DNA from: JAAZKI01 sp012799905
GTDB taxonomy: Bacteria > Verrucomicrobiota > Lentisphaeria > Oligosphaerales > Oligosphaeraceae
Assembly: GCA_050949415.1 (NCBI GenBank)
Contig: JBMNFR010000009.1
Location: 558,001-622,000 of the forward strand
DNA length: 64,000 nucleotides
Reading direction: 5' to 3'
Below are positions 19,535 through 28,296 of the stretch, piece by piece. Position 1 is the stretch's first letter. Each line of letters begins with the position of its first letter. The position numbers were made by a program, and so were the translations under genes. A model generated the notes under the pieces. It saw nothing but the letters and a program-made list of their open reading frames with translations, made no database searches and was not told the DNA's origin.

Positions 19535-19860
19535 GACTTTAGTGGACAGTAGACGATGGACTGTGGACAGAAGTGGACGTTAATGGAGAGTGGACGTGGA
19601 CAGAAGTGGACATGATGGACACCGGCTGCGGCATCGCATGTAGTTCAGCTTCAGCTTGCCGTATCTTCCTCGCTTGCACGAGCATGTAGTTCAAACTTTA
19701 GTTTGCTGTATGTCCCGCAGGCTTTAGCCTGCTTACATATCTCACGTATCTCGCACGTAGTTCAATCTTCCGCTTGTCGTATCTTCCTCGCTTGCACGAG
19801 CATGTAGTTCAAACTTTAGTTTGCTGTACGTAGTTCAAGCTTCAGCTTGCCGTACGTAGA
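19535..19860. repeat. GTCCAC tract (inverted) and short palindromic repeats
   Basis: Bases 19535-19620 are an inverse copy of the GTCCAC-rich tract seen at 7318, 10350 and 45470. From 19636 to 19857 several short units of the type GTAGTTCAAACTTTAGTTTG alternate with CTTCCTCGCTTGCACGAGCA, and one GCAGGCT-TT-AGCCTGC hairpin (about 19718). At least five TAGTTCA units occur. They do not code for protein. They lie in the 922-bp gap between glgP and the sugar-kinase-like gene. Confidence 0.6.
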
Positions 19861-19893
19861 CCCCACCCAAAAAAGATTTTTCTCAAAACGGCA

Positions 19894-20156
19894 TTTATGT
19901 GTCACCCCTGGCGGGCTCAAAATTATTATCCGCCTCACCCAGGGCTTCGCTACGCTCACCCTGGGCTTTTATGTTGCTGGCTCTTTGGGCCGCCAGGTTT
20001 ACATACGACAATCAGCGTCCATAACGTTCACAGCCGCAAAGCGGCAAAAGCCCGGAGGGCGACACATAGAAGCCCAGGGTAAGCCGGGCCGCCAGGCACG
20101 GCGCAGCCCTGGGTGAGATGGCATAGATTTGGAGCCCTGTAAGGGAGACACATAAA
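19894..20156. repeat. About 263-bp near-palindromic element (TTTATGTGTC ends)
   Basis: The element begins TTTATGTGTCACCCCTGGCG and ends in GGGAGACACATAAA, giving inverted terminal sequences. Inside, CACCCAGGGCTTCGCTACGC near the left and GCGCAGCCCTGGGTGAGATG near the right pair again, and GCAGCCCTGGGTGA/CACCCTGGGC blocks repeat, so the whole unit can fold on itself. An inverse-orientation relative lies at 45783-46066. The short open frames across it (such as MCHPWRAQNYYPPHPGLRYA) are by-products of the repeat. Confidence 0.65.
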
Positions 20157-20367
20157 TAGGGTTGTGGACGGATAGTCCACCCCAAGTAATCTATCCCCCA
20201 AAGATGCAAAGCGCAGAACTGTGATTATAGTAATGAAGTCACCTGCAAAGTAACCAAAGCCTCATTTGCGGCAGCAGTAAAGGCTATGATTTTTTCAGCG
20301 CTCCTGGCGACCTGGCGTTGATCGCGCCCGGGGGAGCACGTTTTCGCCAAAGAAAGGCTGTCTATAT

Positions 20368-21339
20368 ATGGCCTATGTGGTGGGTTTGGATGGCGGCGGC
20401 AGCAAATGCGCCGCCATGCTGGTCGATGCAAGCGGGACAGTGCGAGGAATGGGCTTGGGCGGGTCAACCCATATCCTGTACAGCTGCCCGGAAGCAGTCA
20501 TGGAATCCATCCAGACAGCATTCAGCCAGGCTTGCGCCGGCACTTCTCTGACCTCCGACGACCTGATGATTTCCTGCGGCATCCCGCAAGAACTGGTCAG
20601 CACGCTAGCACAACAGACTGGCATGGGCGGCTGCGAAGCCAGGAGCGAATACGAGCTCGGCATGGCCGCTGCTATGAAGAGCCACGGCATCCTCGTTCTG
20701 GCTGGCACTGGCAGCGTCGTGTACGGCGGCAGCACCGAGGGCGAATATACCTGCATAGGCGGCCAAGGACCGTTGTTTGCTGACGAAGGCAGCGGTTTCC
20801 ACATCGGACAGCTTGGTCTGCGCGCCGCCTTTCGCTCCCATTACAACGCCAAGCGCCGGACTATTCTCGCACAGACTCTCCCGGCTCTCTACGGCGTGTC
20901 CGACCTGCGCGAACTGTTCACGCTCTTGTACCGGGAAAATACCAAGGGCGTTCGCCGGCTCATCGCCAGGGCCGCAGTCGGCGTCAATGCCGCTGCCGAG
21001 GACGGCGACCAGGTCGCTATTGGCGTGCTGCGCCGCGCTGCCTGCGAGCTGGCCCTGCTGCTCCCGGATGTCGTGGACAAAGTCAATCTTCGCCAGGCTG
21101 ACGTGCCGATGGTGGCCTCTGGCAGCGTCGCTCTCAATTCCGCCATCTACTGGCGCGAATTCTGCGCTGCTGCCGCCCGACTAGCGCCTAACCTGACCCC
21201 GCTCCAACCGCGCCTGCCGCCGGTCGGCGGTGCGGCCCTGCTCGGACTCCGGAAGCTCGGCGTCGCTTGGACTGCCGAACTGCTGGACACTATGGTGCAA
21301 TCCTATAACCTATTCGGAAAACAAAACCAACCGACCTGA
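20368..21339 (+). CDS. BadF/BadG/BcrA-type sugar kinase (N-acetylglucosamine kinase-like)
   Basis: A 323-residue ASKHA-fold ATPase of the BadF/BadG/BcrA/BcrD family, which includes eukaryotic-type GlcNAc kinase and bacterial MurNAc/GlcNAc kinases. The phosphate-1 loop is GLDGGGSKCAAMLVD (residues 6-20), the phosphate-2 region LVLAGTGSVVYGG (about 112-124), followed by GGQGPLFADEGSGFHIG, a hallmark of the sugar-kinase branch. It is followed after about 67 bp by a SIS-domain gene, so an amino-sugar phosphorylation and isomerisation/deamination pair is likely. The precise substrate is inferred only from this context. Confidence 0.82.
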   Translation: MAYVVGLDGGGSKCAAMLVDASGTVRGMGLGGSTHILYSCPEAVMESIQTAFSQACAGTSLTSDDLMISCGIPQELVSTLAQQTGMGGCEARSEYELGMAAAMKSHGILVLAGTGSVVYGGSTEGEYTCIGGQGPLFADEGSGFHIGQLGLRAAFRSHYNAKRRTILAQTLPALYGVSDLRELFTLLYRENTKGVRRLIARAAVGVNAAAEDGDQVAIGVLRRAACELALLLPDVVDKVNLRQADVPMVASGSVALNSAIYWREFCAAAARLAPNLTPLQPRLPPVGGAALLGLRKLGVAWTAELLDTMVQSYNLFGKQNQPT

Positions 21340-21406
21340 CTTGCCGCCCCCTTTTCACCGCTGTCAGCAGCGACAGTATCACATCACAACTTTAGGAAGG
21401 ACAACT

Positions 21407-22153
21407 ATGCTGGCAAAACGACTCTTGGACAATTTTCGGGCTCAATTCGACCAATTGGAAAAAGAACAACTAGGACGCATTGACCAGGCCGCTGCCATGG
21501 TGGCCGACTCTCTTCTCAACGGCGGCGCCTGGCATGTCCACGACACCGGTCACATCATCGACCGCGAGCTGATCAACCGCGGCGGCGGACTGGCGTGCAT
21601 CAAGGCCTTCTCCTGGACCTTCACCGTCAATGACGATGTCCCTGCCTGCCGCAAAGGACGCCCGGCCGCTGATCCCGATTACAATGTCGCCCTGGAAACT
21701 GTGCGTCTGGCGGTGCGCGCCTCAAATGTCCGCGCCGGTGATGTCATGGTCATCGGCTCTGTCAGCGGCAGGTCACTGCCGACCGTAGAACTGGCCCTCG
21801 AATGTCGGCGCATCGGCTGCAAAGTCATCGTCATCTCGTCCAAAAACTACTCTTCGCAGGTCGAATCGCGCCATCCCAGCGGCAAGCGGCTATATGAATG
21901 CGCTGATCTGTTCATTGACAACCAAGCGCCGTTAGGGGACGGCCACATGCAAATTGAAGGCTACGACGTGCCGCTGTTCCCGCTGTCGGGAATCAACGCG
22001 GCTATGATCATGTGGATGATGGTGGCGCAAGTGGTTGAAAAAATGCTGGCGCAGGGCAAAATGCCGCAAATCTTGAAAAGCGCCAATATCGACGGCGGCG
22101 CTGAACGCAATCGGCGCCTGGCAACGGAAATCGTCAACGAGGTCGGATACTGA
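21407..22153 (+). CDS. SIS-domain protein (UPF0309-like)
   Basis: A 248-residue sugar-phosphate isomerase-type SIS protein. The N-terminal helix (FRAQFDQLEKEQLGRIDQAA) precedes the SIS core; SRHPSGKRLYECADLFIDN is the characteristic block of the UPF0309 group, and the loop GSVSGRSLPTVELAL binds the phosphosugar in relatives. HDTGHIIDRELINRGGG replaces the usual GTGHSH. The ATG at 21407 follows AGGAAGG; an upstream open frame to 21230 overlaps the kinase gene and is not real. Paired with the kinase upstream, it probably acts on a phosphorylated amino sugar. The stop codon lies 2 bp before the large heptamer array. Confidence 0.83.
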   Translation: MLAKRLLDNFRAQFDQLEKEQLGRIDQAAAMVADSLLNGGAWHVHDTGHIIDRELINRGGGLACIKAFSWTFTVNDDVPACRKGRPAADPDYNVALETVRLAVRASNVRAGDVMVIGSVSGRSLPTVELALECRRIGCKVIVISSKNYSSQVESRHPSGKRLYECADLFIDNQAPLGDGHMQIEGYDVPLFPLSGINAAMIMWMMVAQVVEKMLAQGKMPQILKSANIDGGAERNRRLATEIVNEVGY

Positions 22154-22154
22154 T

Positions 22155-23241
22155 TAGGGGCGAGGGGCTTTTTCTAGGGGCGAGGGGCATTTTCTAGGGG
22201 CGAGGGGCTTTTTCTAGGGGCGAGGGGCGAGAAGCTGAATGCTGAATGCTGAATGCTGAATGCTGAATGTTGAATGCTGAATGCTGAATGTTGAATGCTG
22301 AATGCTGAGGCGCATTTCATAATTCATAATTCATAATTCATAATTCATTAGGGGCGAGGGGCGAGGGGCATTTTCTAGGGGCGAGGGGCATTTTCTAGGG
22401 GCGAGGGGCGAGGGGCGAGAAGCTGAATGCTGAATGTTGAATGCTGAATGCTGAGGCGCATTTCATAATTCATAATTCATAATTCATAATTCATTAGGGG
22501 CGAGGGGCGAGGGGCATTTTCTAGGGGCGAGGGGCATTTTCTAGGGGCGAGGGGCGAGGGGCGAGAAGCTGAATGCTGAATGCTGAATGTTGAATGCTGA
22601 ATGCTGAGGCGCATTTCATAATTCATAATTCATAATTCATAATTCATTAGGGGCGAGGGGCGAGGGGCATTTTCTAGGGGCGAGGGGCATTTTCTAGGGG
22701 CGAGGGGCGAGGGGCGAGAAGCTGAATGCTGAATGCTGAATGTTGAATGCTGAATGCTGAGGCGCATTTCATAATTCATAACTCATAATTCATTAGGGGC
22801 GAGGGGCATTTTCTAGGGGCGAGGGGCATTTTCTAGGGGCGAGGGGCGAGGGGCATTTTCTAGGGGCGAGGGGCGAGGGGCGAGGGGCGAGAAGCTGAAT
22901 GCTGAATGTTGAATGCTGAATGCTGAATGCTGAATGCTGAGGCGCATTTCATAATTCATAATTCATAATTCATAATTCATAATTCATTAGGGGCGAGGGG
23001 CGAGGGGCATTTTCTAGGGGCGAGGGGCGAGGGGCGAGGGGCGAGAAGCTGAATGCTGAATGCTGAATGCTGAATGCTGAGGCGCATTTCATAATTCATA
23101 ATTCATAATTCATAATTCATAATTCATTAGGGGCGAGGGGCGAGGGGCATTTTCTAGGGGCGAGGGGCGAGGGGCGAGGGGCGAGGGGCGAGGGGCGAGG
23201 GGCGAGGGGCGAGGGGCATTTTCTAGGGGCGAGGGGCGAGA
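22155..23241 (+). repeat. Large composite heptanucleotide array, six full units and one partial
   Basis: A 1.09-kb array filling the gap between two convergent genes. Each unit is: GGGGCGA heptamers with one or more GGGGCATTTTCTA inserts (13 bp), then GAA plus GCTGAAT/GTTGAAT heptamers, then linker GCTGAGGCGCATTTCATAAT, then 3-6 CATAATT heptamers ending CATTA. Approximate units: 22155-22349, 22350-22495, 22496-22647, 22648-22793, 22794-22987, 22988-23128, and a partial one with nine or more G-rich heptamers to 23241. Units 2, 3 and 4 (about 146-152 bp) are nearly identical. Heptamer number varies between units. No protein is encoded. Confidence 0.95.
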
Positions 23242-23276
23242 TGAGGGGCTGTGAACTACGTACGATAGGCGTAGTT

Positions 23277-23954
23277 TCACCGTCGTCCGAAAATCGCTGT
23301 TCCCACGCGCACGATTGTCGCCCCTTCGGCAATTGCTGCTTCCAGGTCGCTTGACATGCCCATTGACAATTCTGGCAAAGGCATGCCCAGGCGGTCTTGC
23401 AGGCTGTCCCTCAGCTGCCGCAAGCCGCCGAAGATGCTGCGCAGGGTTCTCTCGTCAGCGCCCAGCGGCGCCATCGTCATCAAGCCGACGCACTCCGCCG
23501 GCCCGGCCGGCATCTCGGCCAGGGCCGCCTCGACCGTATCCGGCACAAAGCCGATTTTGCTTTCTTCGCCGGAGACATTCACTTCCAGCAGCAACTTCGG
23601 TGCGGCGCCGACTTCCTCTGCCAGGCGCTGGATGCGTTCGAGCAGCGCTGGCGAGTCCACTGAATGAATCCACGTCGCAACACCTAGTGCCTGCCGAACT
23701 TTATTCCTCTGCAAGTGTCCGATAAGATGCCATTCGCAGTCTGACGGGAGCGCCGGCGCCTTGGCGACCAGTTCTTGCACCCGGTTTTCCCCAAAGCTGC
23801 GTTGGCCTGCGTCATATGCCTTCTGGATCACCTCCGGCGCAAATGTCTTGCTCACCGCCAGCAGGCGTGCCGTCCCCGGCGCCCGGCCCGCCCGAGCCAA
23901 GGCCGCTTCAATCCGTTCACCGACCGCCTTCAAATTATCTTGAATCGCATTCAT
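23277..23954 (-). CDS. Pyridoxal phosphate homeostasis protein (YggS/PLPBP family)
   Basis: A 225-residue PLP-binding protein of the YggS/PROSC family, which buffers cellular PLP and affects amino-acid balance. The PLP Lys is in RLLAVSKTF (about residue 34), followed by FGENRVQELVAKA, WHLIGHLQRNKVRQAL, LLEVNVSGEESKIGF and the C-terminal MGMSSDLEAAIAEGATIVRV with GTAIFGRR, all conserved in the family. I chose the ATG at 23954, preceded by TTGGAGTCAAG; the TTG at 23966 is the ribosome site itself. Its stop lies 36 bp from the large heptamer array. Confidence 0.93.
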   Translation of the reverse strand: MNAIQDNLKAVGERIEAALARAGRAPGTARLLAVSKTFAPEVIQKAYDAGQRSFGENRVQELVAKAPALPSDCEWHLIGHLQRNKVRQALGVATWIHSVDSPALLERIQRLAEEVGAAPKLLLEVNVSGEESKIGFVPDTVEAALAEMPAGPAECVGLMTMAPLGADERTLRSIFGGLRQLRDSLQDRLGMPLPELSMGMSSDLEAAIAEGATIVRVGTAIFGRR

Positions 23955-24133
23955 ACTTGACTCCAAGCCAAACCGGCGACAGCGGGTTGCGCCATCGCCG
24001 GGCTGGCGTTATGTTATCCATAGATTTACGCACCAACCGGCAAGGCTGGAGCAGAAACGAGATGATGACCTAACAACGTATCGGCTAATGCTCTTCCTGT
24101 CAACTTGCCAGAACACTTTTTCGAATTTTCCCA

Positions 24134-24628
24134 ATGTCCAGCGAAAAATCATCCAATCGATGGCTGTCGCGCTCGGAATACCGCCAGACCTTCCTGCATG
24201 GCTATCCCAGCCGCCGGGAAGCGTCGCGCGAGCGTGTCTTGGCTGACTGGGTCGGCGAGGAACGCCGACCCGGCGTGTTCGCTGACCTCCGGCCAGAAGC
24301 ACAAAATGCAGCGGACCTGATCCAGGACGTGCTCAACAGCTTCAAAAATCCCGACCTGGTGCTGCTGGAAAAAATCCAGGATGCCTGGACAGAGTTGGTC
24401 GGCGTTGACAATGCCCGGTATTCGCGGCCAATCCGCATCTACCAGGGCAGACTTTACGCCGAGGTGCCTGACTCGACTTGGCTCTATGTGCTTAAAACCT
24501 TGCGCCAGACCGACATCACCGCCCGCGTCGCCTCTTTCACCCAGAACGCCATCACCGGCGTCCAATTTGTTCCTCCGGGCATTAACCCGGCTTCTTCCAC
24601 GCATCATTTTCGCAAAGGCCCACCATGA
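24134..24628 (+). CDS. DUF721 protein (DciA-like)
   Basis: A 164-residue DUF721/DciA-family protein. DciA is the widespread loader/operator of the replicative helicase DnaB in bacteria lacking DnaC. The KH-like core is visible at about residues 58-145: VLNSFKNPDLVLLEKIQDAW, WTELVG, RIYQGRLYAEVPDSTWLYVL, with the conserved W and the small-residue turns. The Arg-rich N-terminal extension (RREASRERVLADWVGEERR) is variable. The gene ends in a 4-bp ATGA overlap with the Prc-like protease, so the two are translationally coupled. The start is uncertain because no clear ribosome site precedes 24134. Confidence 0.75.
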   Translation: MSSEKSSNRWLSRSEYRQTFLHGYPSRREASRERVLADWVGEERRPGVFADLRPEAQNAADLIQDVLNSFKNPDLVLLEKIQDAWTELVGVDNARYSRPIRIYQGRLYAEVPDSTWLYVLKTLRQTDITARVASFTQNAITGVQFVPPGINPASSTHHFRKGPP

Positions 24629-26979
24629 CCAGCCGTTTCCATCCTTGCTGCCGTCGTTCCCTTGCTGCACTTGCCCTGGCTCTGAGCCTGGCCTTGTTTC
24701 TCGGCCCAGGCAGCCCTGCCAGCGCCGAAACGCCGGAGGAGCTTCTCGCCCACGTTCCGACCGTCCCGACTCCGCTGCTGCGCGAACGGCTGGTCAGCAA
24801 ATACGTCGTCATCCTCCTGTCCAAGTACCACTATCATCCTCAGAACATCACCCCGGCCATCTCGGCAGAATGGTTCAAAGAATACTTCAACAGCCTGGAT
24901 TTCAACCGCACCCTCTTCCTGGAGTCTGACCTGGAGGACTTCCGCTCATTCGAAAGCGTGCTCTGGGATCAGCGGACCATGACCGCCAACCTGGAATTCC
25001 CCTTCAAAGTCTATCAGCGCTACCTCGAACGCGTCCGCCAACGAGCTCTCTTTTCTATTGCCGCCATTGACGACTCCCATGACTTCTCTGTCCAGGAATC
25101 CATGAACACCGACTTCAAGGACCTCCCCTGGCGCAAAACCGTCGCGGAACTGGAAAATCAGTGGCGCCAGCAAGTGAAAAACGCCCTCCTTGTCAACCGC
25201 TTGCAAGAGGAAAAAGACGCTGCCAAAAAGCAAAAGGCCGCAGAAGCCATTGATGATAACGCAGCGGCAAAGAACGGCGCCGACGCTCCAGCTGCTGCGC
25301 CGGCGACCGAGGCAGTTACAGCTCCGGCAGCGGCGCCGCTTTTGGAGACAACGCCGTTTCCTGAGCGGCTGGCCAAAAATTACGCCCGCAGCTACTTGCG
25401 CCGGGCTGAAGTCGAAGCCATCAACATCCTGGAAATCTACCTGACCGCGCTGACCCGCGTGCTTGACCCTCACTCCGCCTACATGGCGCCGGAAACCAAG
25501 GAGAATTTTGACATCAACATGCGCCTGTCGTTGGAGGGCATTGGCGCGACTCTGTCCACCAAGGATGCCCACACCGTCATTGTCGGCATTGTTCCTGGCG
25601 GTCCTGCTGATCGCGATGGCCGGCTGAAGGAAGGCGACCGCATCACGGCCGTCGCCCAGGAAGGCGAGGAGCCGATTGATGTAGTTGAAATGCCGCTCAA
25701 CAAGGTCGTCGCCAAAATCCGCGGCCCGAAGGGGACGACCGTCCACCTCACCATTTTAGAGGAAGGCTCCAACACCCCCACCCTGGTCAGCATCGTCCGC
25801 GACGAAGTCAAGTTGACCGACCAGGAGGCCCAGTCGGAAACACGGCAGATTTCTCTCCCGGACGCTGATGACCCCGCCAATATCCTGATCATCTACCTGC
25901 CCAGCTTCTATGCCGACTTCGCTGCCCGCGCCAAAGGCGACCCCGACTACAAAAGCTCTGCTCGCGACGTCCGCAAGCTGATTGAAAAGGCCATGGCTGA
26001 ACAATCTCCGCCTGACGGCATCATCCTCGACCTGCGCGGCAATGGCGGCGGCGCTCTTGACGAAGCCGTGGACCTGGCCGGGCTGTTCATTCCCTCCGGG
26101 CCGATCGTGCAGGTTCGCGACAGCAGCGGCAAAGTCGACCGCAGGGAAGACACCAATCCAGCCGTGAGCTTCGCTGGCCCGCTGATCGTCATGGTTGACA
26201 AACTCAGCGCCTCGGCCTCTGAAATCGTCGCCGGCGCCTTGCAGGACTACGGCCGTGCCATCATTGTCGGTGACTCCAGCACTCACGGCAAGGGCACCGT
26301 GCAATCCGTCATCAACCTGGCCAATGTCCGCGCCCTGAGTCAGGCCAGCAAACGCATGCCTGACCCGGAGCCGGGTTCGCTCAAAATCACCATATCCAAA
26401 TTTTACCGCATCAACGGCAGCTCCACCCAGGTCAAAGGCATCACCTCAGACATCTGCTTTGCGTCCTTCCTTGATGTCTTAGACCTGGGAGAAGAAAAAC
26501 TCCCGCATGTCCTGCCCTGGGACCAGATTCAACCCCTAAAGTATAAAACCATGAATCAGACCGCTGATGTGCTTCCCGCCCTCGTAGAAGCCTCGCAAAA
26601 ACGACGCCAGGAAAACCCACTCTTCAGCGAATACCAGAAGGATATTGACTTCTATGCCAATTTCCGGGCTGACAAGCAGCTGCCCCTGGAGCTGAATCAA
26701 CGGCGGCAATACCAGGAAGACGAGGATAAAACCGTCCGCATGTTCCGCAAATTCCAGGCTCAGCGCAAAAATGCCCGCAAGCGGAACATCACCCGGGTCG
26801 ACGATGACGACGGTATCGACATCGCGAACGCCCAGGACCTCATCCTGGAGGAAACCGTCAACATCATGGCTGACTATATCCGTGCCCGGCGCGGGCAAGC
26901 AGGCGAACCGGAAGCAACGGCAGCAGCAGACGCGCTACTGGATGACAATGCATTGCCCAAAAACGCATTGCAGCAATAG
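24625..26979 (+). CDS. Tail-specific/C-terminal processing protease (S41, Prc-like)
   Basis: A 784-residue periplasmic protease of the Prc/Tsp long class. A signal peptide (LAALALALSLALFLGPGSPASA) is followed by an N-terminal helical domain, a low-complexity Ala/Pro linker (about 215-240), a PDZ domain (about 300-395, LSLEGIGATLSTKD, IVPGGPADRDGRLKEGD), and the S41 catalytic domain with GIILDLRGNGGGALDEAVDL, nucleophile Ser in KLSASASEIVAGAL (about residue 530) and base Lys in THGKGTVQS (about 555). A C-terminal DUF3340-like helical region follows. It cleaves proteins at non-polar C termini and trims envelope proteins. Coupled to the DUF721 gene upstream. Confidence 0.93.
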   Translation: MTSRFHPCCRRSLAALALALSLALFLGPGSPASAETPEELLAHVPTVPTPLLRERLVSKYVVILLSKYHYHPQNITPAISAEWFKEYFNSLDFNRTLFLESDLEDFRSFESVLWDQRTMTANLEFPFKVYQRYLERVRQRALFSIAAIDDSHDFSVQESMNTDFKDLPWRKTVAELENQWRQQVKNALLVNRLQEEKDAAKKQKAAEAIDDNAAAKNGADAPAAAPATEAVTAPAAAPLLETTPFPERLAKNYARSYLRRAEVEAINILEIYLTALTRVLDPHSAYMAPETKENFDINMRLSLEGIGATLSTKDAHTVIVGIVPGGPADRDGRLKEGDRITAVAQEGEEPIDVVEMPLNKVVAKIRGPKGTTVHLTILEEGSNTPTLVSIVRDEVKLTDQEAQSETRQISLPDADDPANILIIYLPSFYADFAARAKGDPDYKSSARDVRKLIEKAMAEQSPPDGIILDLRGNGGGALDEAVDLAGLFIPSGPIVQVRDSSGKVDRREDTNPAVSFAGPLIVMVDKLSASASEIVAGALQDYGRAIIVGDSSTHGKGTVQSVINLANVRALSQASKRMPDPEPGSLKITISKFYRINGSSTQVKGITSDICFASFLDVLDLGEEKLPHVLPWDQIQPLKYKTMNQTADVLPALVEASQKRRQENPLFSEYQKDIDFYANFRADKQLPLELNQRRQYQEDEDKTVRMFRKFQAQRKNARKRNITRVDDDDGIDIANAQDLILEETVNIMADYIRARRGQAGEPEATAAADALLDDNALPKNALQQ

Positions 26980-27042
26980 AGCGCAGTTCTGTTCGGGCAG
27001 TCCATGCCTCTTCCTGCACAACACCGCAATGACGCCAAGCGG

Positions 27043-28296
27043 TTATTCACCGTTCTCCAATGCCAACGGCGTCCTGCCGGCTATCGGCGGCGGCGCTTGT
27101 TCAGGCGATGCAGTTGCAGAGACACCCGCCGTTGACATGCTGCTGGCAACGTCCTCCTGCTTATCTTCCCAGGCGCACCGTTCGACCAGGCCGATAATCA
27201 GCAAGGTCGTCAACAACGAGCTGCCGCCATAGCTGATCAACGGCAGGTTGATGCCGGTCGTTGGCATCATGCCGAGGTTGACGGCAAGATGCACGAACGC
27301 CTGCCCGGACAGCATGACGCCAGCGCCCAGGTACACCGGATAGGTCCAGCGCGAAGCATGGCGGCCGGCCAGATAGCAACAATATCCGACCCATCCCAGG
27401 CAAAGCAAAATCAACGGCAAGACTCCGGCGACGCCGAGAAGCTCCGCTGCTGCCGCAAAGATGGAGTCATTGTAGCGATAAGGGACATAGACAAAGCTGC
27501 TGGGCTCGGAAAACAGCCCACCCGTCCAACCGCCCTTGATCAAACAGTCCCGCATTTGCATCGCCTGCCAGCTGACTGCGGATAAATCGCCGCTGCCAGT
27601 CCCCAAAAAAGCCATAAAGCGTCGCCGCACGTACGGATAACGCACCAGCGCCCAGCCGATTCCGGCCAGGAACGGCGCCAAGACGGCCAAGGCCTGACGC
27701 CAGTTCATCCCCAGGCAATACAGCAGAACCAGGGTCGTAAGGGCGTAAATCATGGTGGTGCCCCAGTCTGGCTGCAACATAATCGGCAGCATCCACAGCC
27801 CGGCAAACAACACCCCGGCAGCAAAGCGCCTCTGACTCGGCCATTTTTCCGACCATTTCCAGAACCAGGCAAAGGCGACCAGGAAGGCCGGCTTGGCCAA
27901 CTCGCTCGGCTGCATGCAAAATCCGTGGAAGCGATACCAGCTCCTCGCGCCCTGGATTTTTACCCCAAACACGAGCACACCCCACAGCAGGGCATAAATC
28001 AAGCCAAGAATAACGCCCAGGTGACGTTTGTAAAAAGAACGGGGAAAAAGGAAACAGGCGCTGAGAAAGATCAATCCGAACAGCAGCCATACCATCTGGA
28101 GGCGCGAAAAGCAGCTTTGCGACGCCATGCCGCGGGTCGCGCTTTGAATCAGCAGGCAGCCAGCGCCGCCGAGGGCGAGAAGCAATGCAACCAGGCGAAA
28201 ATACACGTGCATCCGGCCAGCGCCGCCCACGCAGCGTCGGATCGACTGCACACCAGCCGTCACCTTGTCATGGATTGACCTTGCCAAGATGAACAT
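27043..28296 (-). CDS. ftsW: SEDS glycosyltransferase FtsW/RodA
   Basis: A polytopic membrane peptidoglycan polymerase of the SEDS family, about 417 residues with roughly ten membrane segments. Conserved blocks: FCMQPSELAKPAFLVAFAWF, QPDWGTTM, RYNDSIFAAAAELLG, whose Asp (about residue 277) matches the catalytic Asp of RodA/FtsW, and TTGINLPLISYGGSSLL. It follows a PBP pedestal-only gene with a 29-bp overlap and belongs to a mraZ-led transcription unit, which favours FtsW over RodA. Start is uncertain: ATG 28296 has GAAGGGCGG upstream; ATG 28332 and GTG 28263 are alternatives. The C terminus is Ala/Pro-rich and cytoplasmic. Confidence 0.88.
   Translation of the reverse strand: MFILARSIHDKVTAGVQSIRRCVGGAGRMHVYFRLVALLLALGGAGCLLIQSATRGMASQSCFSRLQMVWLLFGLIFLSACFLFPRSFYKRHLGVILGLIYALLWGVLVFGVKIQGARSWYRFHGFCMQPSELAKPAFLVAFAWFWKWSEKWPSQRRFAAGVLFAGLWMLPIMLQPDWGTTMIYALTTLVLLYCLGMNWRQALAVLAPFLAGIGWALVRYPYVRRRFMAFLGTGSGDLSAVSWQAMQMRDCLIKGGWTGGLFSEPSSFVYVPYRYNDSIFAAAAELLGVAGVLPLILLCLGWVGYCCYLAGRHASRWTYPVYLGAGVMLSGQAFVHLAVNLGMMPTTGINLPLISYGGSSLLTTLLIIGLVERCAWEDKQEDVASSMSTAGVSATASPEQAPPPIAGRTPLALENGE

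Noticed and set aside
19897..20082. Short frames such as MCHPWRAQNYYPPHPG in the near-palindromic elements (also at 45784-46062)
   Set aside because: They exist in both strands and several frames because the element is self-complementary; no ribosome sites.
22155..23241. CRISPR array
   Set aside because: Repeats are 7-bp tandem units without unique spacers, and no cas genes are present.
23117..23332. A Pro-rich frame (PLAPRPSPLAPRPSPLAPR) across the large heptamer array
   Set aside because: A by-product of the 7-bp repeat; period 7 makes 21-bp (7-residue) protein repeats in every frame without stops.
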